DNA of 64,000 nt. Source: Sphingobacteriia bacterium (GTDB lineage: Bacteria > Bacteroidota > Bacteroidia > Chitinophagales > Chitinophagaceae). Both the position numbers and the translations under genes were made by a program. Below are positions 10,164-17,593 of the stretch, piece after piece (position 1 is the first letter of the stretch; each line of letters starts with the position of its first letter). The DNA is taken from the NCBI GenBank assembly GCA_004294135.1, contig RDZY01000008.1, positions 67,001-131,000 on the forward strand, in the 5' to 3' direction. Below the pieces are notes generated by a model that saw nothing but the letters and a program-made list of their open reading frames with translations, was not told where the DNA came from and made no database searches.

Positions 10164-11144
10164 TTAAGTGAATGCCTGCTCAATAACTGCAGAATAAAAA
10201 TCGGTTAAGCTCATACCCATTGCCCTTACCTGCTGTGGAATAACAGATGCATCGCTTTGGCCGGGTACCGTATTTACTTCCAATATATACGGCTTTTGCT
10301 GAGTAGTATCATAAATAAAATCTATTCTTACTATGCCCCTACAATTCAATATTTCGTAAACGCGCTTAGCAGCATCACTTAATTCCGTTTGCATTTGTTC
10401 TGTAATAATAGCGGGTGTAATTTCTGTACTTTTTCCTTGGTATTTGGCTTCAAAATCAAAGAAATCATTCTCGGTACTGATCTCTGTAATAGGTAGAATA
10501 GTAATCGTATTTTTTTCTTTAAACACACCAATGGTGAATTCCCTTCCACTGATAAATTCTTCTACTAGAATTTGATCGTCTTCTCTAAAAGCCTTTTTCA
10601 GTGCAGCTGCCAACTGATCTGCGGCTACTACTTTGCTCATGCCAATACTACTACCCCCATTATTGGGTTTCACAAATAAAGGCAATTTTAGTTGATTTAA
10701 AATAGTATCTGTAGCAATTGGCGTATGCTGGAACAAATGCATGGATTTAGCCGTATTTATTCCCCCCGACGCAACTACTGCAACAGTATATCCTTTATTC
10801 ATGGTGATGGCAGAAGTAGCTGCATCGCAACTGGTGTAGCGCATCCCCAATAAATCGAAATAGCCTTGTAGTTTTCCATCTTCCCCAGGCGTTCCATGAA
10901 TGCAAATAAGGGCTATATCAAAATTAATTTTTATACCCCCATCCATCACACTAAAATCGTTTTTATCTACAGCAAACTTATTACCCGTTGCGTCTTCATA
11001 CCACCATCCTGTAGCATTAATGTCAATCTTATAAACATCATACTGGTTGCGGTCAATATGATTGCCCACAGTTACCGCGCTCTTATAGCTGATCTGTGCT
11101 TCTCCACTTAGCCCACCTGTAACCAATGCCAGTTTCTTCTTCAT
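10164..11144 (-). CDS. ddl: D-alanine--D-alanine ligase
   Basis: The 326-aa ATP-grasp enzyme joins two D-alanines for peptidoglycan synthesis. The N-terminus ALVTGGLSGEAQIS is the usual Ddl P-loop-like start, although the common GG-S-E-H form reads GGLSGEA here. The ATP-grasp core has KPNNGGSSIGMSKV, EEFISGREFTIGVF and RGIVRIDFIYD, and the catalytic end has LEVNTVPGQSDASVIPQQ. It follows the ferredoxin gene by 19 bases and precedes the PASTA gene by 32 bases, which fits one transcript. Confidence 0.95.
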   Translation of the reverse strand: MKKKLALVTGGLSGEAQISYKSAVTVGNHIDRNQYDVYKIDINATGWWYEDATGNKFAVDKNDFSVMDGGIKINFDIALICIHGTPGEDGKLQGYFDLLGMRYTSCDAATSAITMNKGYTVAVVASGGINTAKSMHLFQHTPIATDTILNQLKLPLFVKPNNGGSSIGMSKVVAADQLAAALKKAFREDDQILVEEFISGREFTIGVFKEKNTITILPITEISTENDFFDFEAKYQGKSTEITPAIITEQMQTELSDAAKRVYEILNCRGIVRIDFIYDTTQQKPYILEVNTVPGQSDASVIPQQVRAMGMSLTDFYSAVIEQAFT

Positions 11145-11163
11145 GCAATTATTTGAAAAATTC

Positions 11164-11511
11164 TTAGATATGCATTTTAGTTTTCTTCGCCATCAAATCA
11201 TCTACCGTTTCTTGGTACAATTCATCGGGAACACAGCAGTCAACGGGACAAACCGCTGCACACTGTGGCTCTTCATGAAAACCTTGACATTCTGTACACT
11301 TATTGGGCGAGATATAATAGGTGTCGAGACTAATGGGCTCTAAACGCTTGTCAGCATCTACCATTGTACCATCCATTAATTGAAAACTGCCCTTAATGGT
11401 GGTTCCATCGGCTATTGCCCATTCTACTCCACCCTCATAAATAGCGTTATTGGGACATTCGGGCTCACATGCGCCGCAGTTGATACATTCTTCTGTTATT
11501 TTGATTGCCAT
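11164..11511 (-). CDS. 4Fe-4S dicluster ferredoxin
   Basis: The 115-aa protein has two cysteine clusters. The first is C9-x2-C12-x2-C15-x3-C19-P. The second is C72-x2-C75-x8-C84-x3-C88-P, with the longer x8 spacing of YfhL/Allochromatium-type ferredoxins, and two more cysteines (92, 93) follow. A loop of about 50 residues between the clusters (GGVEWAIADGTTIKG) is typical of the Bacteroidota form. It should carry electrons in the cytoplasm. It is divergent from the acyl-CoA reductase, and that pairing is common in Bacteroidota (established pattern, from memory). Confidence 0.93.
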   Translation of the reverse strand: MAIKITEECINCGACEPECPNNAIYEGGVEWAIADGTTIKGSFQLMDGTMVDADKRLEPISLDTYYISPNKCTECQGFHEEPQCAAVCPVDCCVPDELYQETVDDLMAKKTKMHI

Positions 11512-11540
11512 ACAAAATGGGATTGTTGGTTGAGTAAAAT

Positions 11541-11548
11541 TACATTTG
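11541..11548 (+). promoter_or_regulatory. Candidate -7 box for the acyl-CoA reductase
   Basis: TACATTTG matches TAnnTTTG exactly, 24 bases before the ATG at 11573. TTG at 11523-11525 is a possible but short-spaced -33 element. Confidence 0.35.
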
Positions 11549-11554
11549 CAGTAT

Positions 11555-11562
11555 CAAAAATA
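11555..11562 (-). promoter_or_regulatory. Candidate -7 box for the ferredoxin operon
   Basis: On the minus strand TATTTTTG matches TAnnTTTG, with TTG 19 bases upstream (plus coordinates 11582-11584). A transcript would start near 11548, with a leader of about 37 bases. The two divergent promoters would overlap within 61 bp. Confidence 0.4.
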
Positions 11563-11572
11563 CGGCTGACAA

Positions 11573-12577
11573 ATGATTTTACAAGAACGAATTAAATTAT
11601 TAACTCAATTAGGTCATTACTTAACTGAAAATGACCCCGAATGGATGGATGTAAAAGAGCGTGCTTTTCAACAAAATCAGTGGTTTATCCCTGAATTTAT
11701 TGATGCGGCTGTCACTCATATTATTGACCAATTTTTACAGGAACCTGCTTTAAACAACTGGGCCGAGCAGTACCAGCTTCCAGAAATGGTAGAAAATCCC
11801 CAATCGGTAGGCATTGTTATGGCAGGAAATATTCCATTGGTGGGGTTTCACGACTTACTTTGTGTTTTTATAAGTGGGCATCAAGCCGTAATTAAAGCTT
11901 CTTCTAAAGACGATTTAATGATTAAATTCCTGGTGAAGAAACTTTATGAATGGGAACTAACCATCCAAAATCATATTTCTTTTACAGAGCGACTCAATAA
12001 TTTAAACGCTTATATAGCTACTGGTAGTAATAATTCCAGTCGATATTTTGAGTATTATTTTGGCAAATACCCGCATATTATTAGAAAAAACAGGACTTCA
12101 ATTGCCATTTTAGACGGCACTGAAACGAAGCAAGAACTGGCTGCATTGGCAGATGATACCATGTTGTTTTTTGGGCTTGGATGCAGAAATATTACGCAGG
12201 TATTCGTTCCAGAAGGATACGATTTCATTCCACTACTGACTGCCTTAAAAAAATATGAAGGGTTTATGGAGTACCATAAATACAAAAATAATTTTGACTA
12301 TCATTTGGCATTGCTAATCATGGGCGGAAAATATTATATGAACAATGATACGGTGGTACTTACAGAAAATATTTCTCCTTTTTCGCCTGTAAGTCAGCTC
12401 CATTACAGTTTTTATACCAACAAAACAGTTTTGATAAACCAGTTGAAAGCAGATGAGAGCATACAATGCATGGTGGGTCATAATTTGGTTGCATTTGGTA
12501 GCGCACAAAAGCCTGCACTAACCGATTATGCCGATGGTGTTGATACCATGAAATTTTTAAGGGGACTAACAAAATGA
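11573..12577 (+). CDS. Acyl-CoA reductase, LuxC-like
   Basis: The 334-aa protein matches the LuxC-like acyl-CoA reductase family of the aldehyde dehydrogenase superfamily. Visible landmarks are GIVMAGNIPLVGFHDLLCVF (about 79-98), HQAVIKASSKDDLM, the Asn-rich ATGSNNSSRYFEYYF and a region with FFGLGCRNITQVFVP, where a Cys (about residue 203) is the candidate catalytic residue. Enzymes of this class reduce acyl-CoA or acyl phosphate to aldehyde; the physiological substrate in Bacteroidota is not settled. No lux genes are nearby. Confidence 0.82.
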   Translation: MILQERIKLLTQLGHYLTENDPEWMDVKERAFQQNQWFIPEFIDAAVTHIIDQFLQEPALNNWAEQYQLPEMVENPQSVGIVMAGNIPLVGFHDLLCVFISGHQAVIKASSKDDLMIKFLVKKLYEWELTIQNHISFTERLNNLNAYIATGSNNSSRYFEYYFGKYPHIIRKNRTSIAILDGTETKQELAALADDTMLFFGLGCRNITQVFVPEGYDFIPLLTALKKYEGFMEYHKYKNNFDYHLALLIMGGKYYMNNDTVVLTENISPFSPVSQLHYSFYTNKTVLINQLKADESIQCMVGHNLVAFGSAQKPALTDYADGVDTMKFLRGLTK

Positions 12578-12727
12578 CATTTGTTTGCCCTTTTAGCACT
12601 GTTTTTTGCGTAAATTATAAAAACATTTGTTAAATGGTGTGGCTGGTGCACTGCCATTTAAACAGCTTTGTTTATTTGTTATCAGAAAGGTATGTAATTT
12701 GAGCATGAAATTTAAATATCAACAATT

Positions 12728-14248
12728 ATGAATTGGAAAAATGGTTTAGTAATTGTGGCCATTAGCGCCACAACTGCGCTAGCAAGTGTTTGGGGCTTTG
12801 GAAAATATGTAGCCCACCAACAGGCAGGCATTCAAGAATCTGGCAAATTGCCTGTGAACTATGCAGGTTATTTCGGAAACAACAACAATAATGCTGCTGG
12901 AACGGTGGACTTCACTGCTGCATCTACTTCTGGAACGGCAGCGGTTGTTCATATTAAAACCCGTACCAAAGCCAAACAAGTAAGTAATTCTCAAAAACAA
13001 CGGAATCCTTTTTCTGATATGTTTGGCGACGACTTTGGCGATTTCTTTGGTGGCCCACGAGTACAACCCGAACAGCGTGCCAGTGGCAGCGGTGTACTAA
13101 TTACTGAAGATGGTTATATTGTTACTAATAGTCACGTTATTGATGGCTCGGATGAGATAAGTGTAACACTCGCTAATAAAAAATCTTACAAAGCGGTTCT
13201 AATAGGGCAAGATCCCAACAGCGATTTGGCAGTGCTTAAAATTGAAGGAAAAGCATTTCCTTATCTTGTTTACGGCAATAGTGATGAATCAAAATTAGGG
13301 CAATGGGTGTTGGCAATTGGGTATCCATTGAATTTGGATGTTACAGTAACCGCAGGTATCATCAGTGCTAAATCAAGATCCATCGGCATCAATTCTCGCC
13401 AAGGTGCTAATCCTGTGGAATCATTTATTCAAACAGATGCTGCTGTAAACCCAGGCAATAGTGGCGGTGCTTTAATCAATACCAACGGCGAACTCATTGG
13501 TATTAATTCTGCTATTGCTTCTCCTACGGGCTCTTATGCAGGCTACTCGTATGCAATTCCTGTAAATATGGTGAAGAAGATTGTAACCGATATTGTAAAA
13601 TTCGGTACGGTTCAACGAGCATATATCGGCATCAGTTACCCAAGTGATAATTTAAGTGACGAAGCCAAACGTGAGTTGGAAAAAGAATTGGGTACTGCAT
13701 TTAAAGAGGGAGAAGGTGTATATATTACTGCTGTTCCTGAAGGCGGTGCAGCGGCTGGGGCGGGGTTAAAAAAAGGTGATATTATTACCAAAATAAATGG
13801 CACCAATGTAGCCACTGGGCCTGAACTTCAGGAACAAGTAGCCCGTTTTAAACCAGGTGATAAAATAACCGTGAATTACAAAAGAGGTGGAAAAGATGAT
13901 ATGGTAAATATTACTTTAAAAAATAAAGCTGGTAATACTGATATTGTAAAAACAAGTTCTATTGTAGAGAAGTTGGGAGGTGAATTGGTGAATCTTGATA
14001 AAAAAATTGCCGCTGCCAATGATGTTGCAGGTGGAGTGGTGGTAAAAAAAGTAGGCACTGGTTTATTGAGCAAGAGCCGTATGGAAGATGGTTTTGTAAT
14101 TACAGGCGTTAATGGAAAAGACATCACTAATCTGGAAGAACTAAAAGCGGCACTTACACTAATTAAGTCGGGCACTTTAAGGGTAGATGGTTTTTATCCA
14201 GGATTTGAAGGAAGATATACTTATCCGCTTCAGTTGACTGAAGAATAA
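12728..14248 (+). CDS. HtrA/DegP-family periplasmic serine endoprotease
   Basis: The 506-aa protein starts with a signal anchor (about 6-25), then a trypsin-like domain with the catalytic triad H136 (TNSHVIDG), D166 (NSDLAVL) and S245 (NPGNSGGAL). A Q-linker rich in Phe, Gly and Asp (about 93-112) resembles the LA loop. The first PDZ domain is at about 300-400 and a more diverged second PDZ at about 415-500. It should degrade or refold damaged proteins in the periplasm. The gene stands alone between a 150-base leader and a strong terminator. Confidence 0.94.
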   Translation: MNWKNGLVIVAISATTALASVWGFGKYVAHQQAGIQESGKLPVNYAGYFGNNNNNAAGTVDFTAASTSGTAAVVHIKTRTKAKQVSNSQKQRNPFSDMFGDDFGDFFGGPRVQPEQRASGSGVLITEDGYIVTNSHVIDGSDEISVTLANKKSYKAVLIGQDPNSDLAVLKIEGKAFPYLVYGNSDESKLGQWVLAIGYPLNLDVTVTAGIISAKSRSIGINSRQGANPVESFIQTDAAVNPGNSGGALINTNGELIGINSAIASPTGSYAGYSYAIPVNMVKKIVTDIVKFGTVQRAYIGISYPSDNLSDEAKRELEKELGTAFKEGEGVYITAVPEGGAAAGAGLKKGDIITKINGTNVATGPELQEQVARFKPGDKITVNYKRGGKDDMVNITLKNKAGNTDIVKTSSIVEKLGGELVNLDKKIAAANDVAGGVVVKKVGTGLLSKSRMEDGFVITGVNGKDITNLEELKAALTLIKSGTLRVDGFYPGFEGRYTYPLQLTEE

Positions 14249-14270
14249 AATTTATAGGATTGAGTTTTTG

Positions 14271-14311
14271 AATGGCTTAAGAATTTCTGACATTGAAATT
14301 CTTAAGCCATT
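14271..14311. terminator. Bidirectional terminator between htrA and the GH13 gene
   Basis: A perfect 17-bp stem (AATGGCTTAAGAATTTC and its complement) with a 7-nt loop is followed by TTTTTT on the plus strand. The minus-strand GH13 stop codon (14315-14317) touches the T run, so this hairpin probably ends both convergent genes. Confidence 0.85.
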
Positions 14312-14314
14312 TTT

Positions 14315-15589
14315 TTATAACGCTGCTATTCGTTCATATACCAAGTATTCCCCTGCCTGTAATTCGAAAGATTCTTGGTTTTGAAAACTGAATTCAAGTC
14401 CCGAAAAAATATTGCGAAACCTTCCATGCAACCACTCATGCTGCACATTAATTTTTAATCGGTTATGGGTAGAGATATTCAATATTACCAAGACTAAATC
14501 CTTCTCTTTTTTTCTAAAATAAGCCATCAACTCATTGTCCCTATCCGAAGGAAGAATAAAGGATTCCCCACTATGAATTGCTTTGTTATTCTTGCGCAAA
14601 TAAGCGAGTACAGTATAAAAATCAAACAACTTCAAAGGCTGCTTCCATTCTATTAAATCCTTATCAAAAAACAACAATCGCTTTTCACTGGGACTCTCCT
14701 GTCCGCTATATACCATGGGCATTCCATGCCAAGTAAAACAAAATACAGACCAAGCTTTTGCAGCAATTCCATATTTCTCTATTTCAGTTCCATTCCAACT
14801 ATTCTCATCATGGTTGCTGGTGAAAAATAATTTGCAAGCACCTTCGGGATATTGCGAATAAGCGTGTAACACATTTCTAATTTCATGCAGGGTACTTTCC
14901 TGCTTTGCATGGCGACCTGTTTCGTGCATCCACCACCAAGCGTAAGTGGCATCAAAAACTTGGTGATAATCTACCACTTCACATTCAGCCAGCCAATACA
15001 AAGGTTTGATGCGCTCACAATACAACCTTGCTTGCTTCCAAAAATCGAGTGGAACCAGATGAGCCATATCACATCTAAAGCCATCAATATCACAATCACT
15101 CACCCAATACTGCATGGCATTCATTAATGCAGTTCGCATTTCGGTGGACTCGAAATTCAAGTCAATCACATCATGCCAGCCGTTTTTTTCTGTAAAATTT
15201 CCATCCTCACCCTGCATCATCCATTCGGGATGTTCAATCGTCCAATGGTGATCCCAACCAGTATGATTTGCCACCCAGTCAATAATAACTTTAAACCCCA
15301 GCTCATGTGCCTGTTTTATAAGACTTTTAAAATCATCCAAGGTTCCAAATTCAGGATTGATATCTGTATAACTGCTGCAAGCATAATAGCTACCTAAGCT
15401 GCCTTGCCTCACTTTTACACTAATTGGAGTAATCGGCATTAGCCATAATATATGAACCCCCATCTGCTTTAATTGCGGAAGATATTTTGCAAATGCATTA
15501 AAAGTTCCTTCGGGTGTATACTGGCGAATATTTACTTCATACATGGTGGCATTATATGCCCAGGATACGGTTTTAAAACTTGTATTCAT
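14315..15589 (-). CDS. GH13 alpha-amylase family glycoside hydrolase
   Basis: The 424-aa protein is a compact TIM-barrel GH13 enzyme with no signal peptide, so probably cytoplasmic. The four conserved regions are visible: region I DWVANH (104-109); region II GFRCDMAH, with nucleophile D174; region III YWLAECEV, with acid/base E202; region IV FTSNHDEN, with D261. A short C-terminal beta domain follows. It should cleave or rearrange alpha-glucosidic bonds; substrate specificity cannot be read. It follows the symporter gene by 36 bases on the same strand, so it may process an imported sugar. Confidence 0.88.
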   Translation of the reverse strand: MNTSFKTVSWAYNATMYEVNIRQYTPEGTFNAFAKYLPQLKQMGVHILWLMPITPISVKVRQGSLGSYYACSSYTDINPEFGTLDDFKSLIKQAHELGFKVIIDWVANHTGWDHHWTIEHPEWMMQGEDGNFTEKNGWHDVIDLNFESTEMRTALMNAMQYWVSDCDIDGFRCDMAHLVPLDFWKQARLYCERIKPLYWLAECEVVDYHQVFDATYAWWWMHETGRHAKQESTLHEIRNVLHAYSQYPEGACKLFFTSNHDENSWNGTEIEKYGIAAKAWSVFCFTWHGMPMVYSGQESPSEKRLLFFDKDLIEWKQPLKLFDFYTVLAYLRKNNKAIHSGESFILPSDRDNELMAYFRKKEKDLVLVILNISTHNRLKINVQHEWLHGRFRNIFSGLEFSFQNQESFELQAGEYLVYERIAAL

Positions 15590-15625
15590 ATATTCATTGG
15601 ATGTGTAAGCAAGGAAGATATGGAT

Positions 15626-17332
15626 TTATCTTTTGAAAAAAGAAAAACAGCCACTCAGTATTACCACAAATAATGCACCTACTACATTCAACCAAAGAAA
15701 TCCCAATCCGATTATTTCATATTTGTCTAGCAAGAATAATAAAATAACCAATAATTCCCCAATTACTGCTGCCCAGAAAACAGCATTACTGCCAATTTTT
15801 TTCAAATAAAATGCTACTAGAAAAATACCGAGAATTACCCCATAAAAAAGCGACCCCAATACATTTACTGCTTCAATTAAACTACCCATTCCTGTGGCAA
15901 ATTCTGCGGTAATAATACAAAATACACCCCACCCGAATGTATAGTATTTAGACAATTTATATTCTTTTTCATCTTGTAAAATAGCTGTCCCACAGGGCGA
16001 CTGCTTTACAAACCTTTTGTGAAAATCTATCATGGTACAAGAAGCCAATGAATTTAATGCAGCCGCAATAGAGCCCCATGCTGCCAAAAAAATAATAGCA
16101 ATTAAGAGACCTACCAATCCCTTTGGAAGGAAATCAACCACAAACCGAAGAAAAATATAATTGGTATCATTAGTATCGCTGTTGGGGACTGCTTTTTTTA
16201 ATAAAATCTTATATTCTTTCTTAATTCCATCTAGTTTAGCTGCGCCCATTGCAACACTGTCTTTATAAGGTTGCGATTGTTTCAACAAATAAAGTTTACT
16301 ATAAGCTTGTTGAACCATCTGCTGGTCTTCAAACCGATACCGAACCGATGTAAGTGAATCTTTATAAGGGGTTGATAGGGCCTTTGCTTCCACTGCCTTA
16401 TTAAAGAAAATAGGAGAAGGATTGAACTGATAAAAAGTAAACAACAGAGCACCCAACAAAAGTATAAGAAACTGCATGGGCACTTTCACTAATCCATTCA
16501 TTAGTAACCCAATTCTGCTTTCGGTATTGTCTTTTGCGGTTAGATACCTCCCTACTTGCGATTGATCGGTTCCGAAATATGAAAGGGCCAGAAAAAATCC
16601 TCCAATAATCCCACTAATAATATTATAGCGGTCTTTCCAATCGAAGCCTTTTTCAGTAAAACCAGTTGTAATGATATTCATTTTACCAGAAGCCCCGCTG
16701 ATCTGTAGGGCTTGCGTAAAACCAATATTTTCTGGAAGATGGCGAACAATAAGATAGCCTGCAATAAACATTCCTAAAAAAATAATTCCCAACTGTAATT
16801 GTTGGGTATAAGCCACTGCTTTTGCACCACCCGATACCGTATAAATAATCAACATCCCACCCATTACAATATTGGTCCAAAAAATATCCCAGCCCATTAA
16901 TGAAGATAAAATAATGGATGGTGCATAAATGCTGATACCAGTAGACAATCCGCGTGAAATTAAAAAAAGTGAGGACGTGAATACCCTTGTCTTCACATCA
17001 AAACGTTGTTCTAAAAATTCGTAAGCAGTAAATACTTTTAAGCGACTAAATAATGGAACGAATGTGATGCAGAGAATCACCATTGCAATTGGCAATCCAA
17101 AATAATATTGTACAAAGCGCATTCCATCGGTAAAAGCTTGACCAGGCGCTGATAAGAAAGTGATGGCACTGGCCTGTGTACCCATTATACTCAATAGCAC
17201 TAGGTACCAAGGCATGCTTCGATTGCTTAGAAAATAGCCCTCTAAATTTTTGCTGGTCTTGCTTTTATAAAGACCATAAGCAATAATACTACCAAGGGTG
17301 AATACAAGTACAAACCAATCAATTTTGCTCAT
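15626..17332 (-). CDS. Sodium:solute symporter (SSS family)
   Basis: The 568-aa membrane protein has the SSS (SLC5-like) layout with about 13 hydrophobic helices. It starts with a periplasmic N-terminus and a first helix, then SNRSMPWYLVLLSIMGTQAS, which carries the conserved helix-1 break, and later GGAKAVAYTQ and FLAAWGSIAAALNSLASCT. A long hydrophilic loop of about 90 residues lies near positions 290-385, between later helices. It should import a small solute with Na+. Its start overlaps the stop of a 36-aa ORF (ATGA), so translation is probably coupled. The PIG-L deacetylase upstream and GH13 downstream point to an amino sugar or sugar substrate (inference). Confidence 0.9.
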   Translation of the reverse strand: MSKIDWFVLVFTLGSIIAYGLYKSKTSKNLEGYFLSNRSMPWYLVLLSIMGTQASAITFLSAPGQAFTDGMRFVQYYFGLPIAMVILCITFVPLFSRLKVFTAYEFLEQRFDVKTRVFTSSLFLISRGLSTGISIYAPSIILSSLMGWDIFWTNIVMGGMLIIYTVSGGAKAVAYTQQLQLGIIFLGMFIAGYLIVRHLPENIGFTQALQISGASGKMNIITTGFTEKGFDWKDRYNIISGIIGGFFLALSYFGTDQSQVGRYLTAKDNTESRIGLLMNGLVKVPMQFLILLLGALLFTFYQFNPSPIFFNKAVEAKALSTPYKDSLTSVRYRFEDQQMVQQAYSKLYLLKQSQPYKDSVAMGAAKLDGIKKEYKILLKKAVPNSDTNDTNYIFLRFVVDFLPKGLVGLLIAIIFLAAWGSIAAALNSLASCTMIDFHKRFVKQSPCGTAILQDEKEYKLSKYYTFGWGVFCIITAEFATGMGSLIEAVNVLGSLFYGVILGIFLVAFYLKKIGSNAVFWAAVIGELLVILLFLLDKYEIIGLGFLWLNVVGALFVVILSGCFSFFKR

Positions 17333-17439
17333 TTAAAATAAATTGTAAGCCAAGTAAAAAAAAGAATCAACACCAGTAATACAGCAATTACAAAGTTATA
17401 CCAGCTATTCCAAAATTTAAAGAAAGGGGGCTTACTCAT
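17329..17439 (-). CDS. Very small membrane protein (36 aa) coupled to the symporter
   Basis: A 36-codon ORF starts MSKPPFFKFWNSWYNF and then has one strongly hydrophobic helix (about residues 17-33). Its stop overlaps the symporter ATG (ATGA at 17332-17329) and its start overlaps the stop of the 50-aa ORF upstream in the same way. Tight double coupling, an aromatic membrane-interface start and a clean helix argue that it is translated. It could be a small subunit or stabiliser of the symporter. No family is recognised. Confidence 0.6.
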   Translation of the reverse strand: MSKPPFFKFWNSWYNFVIAVLLVLILFFTWLTIYFK

Positions 17440-17588
17440 TTTCTAGGTTTTGAATTAATTAATCCACCTCCAAATAATCCCAATGCTAGGCCAATAAGCA
17501 ATCCAGCTTTTACATTTTTTAGAAACAATCCTATACCAACCCCAATGAGCATGATGGTAAAAAAACCAATTTTTTTTCTAGGGTGCAT
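17436..17588 (-). CDS. Small membrane protein (50 aa)
   Basis: The 50-aa ORF (MHPRKKIGFF...) has a positive start and two short Gly/Leu-rich hydrophobic stretches (about 8-24 and 28-43) with a positive turn (LKNVKAG), and ends NSKPRK. It looks like a helical hairpin with both ends in the cytoplasm. It starts 5 bases after the PIG-L deacetylase stop and overlaps the 36-aa ORF by 4 bases, so it belongs to the same transcript. Function unknown. Confidence 0.6.
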   Translation of the reverse strand: MHPRKKIGFFTIMLIGVGIGLFLKNVKAGLLIGLALGLFGGGLINSKPRK

Positions 17589-17593
17589 AATAA

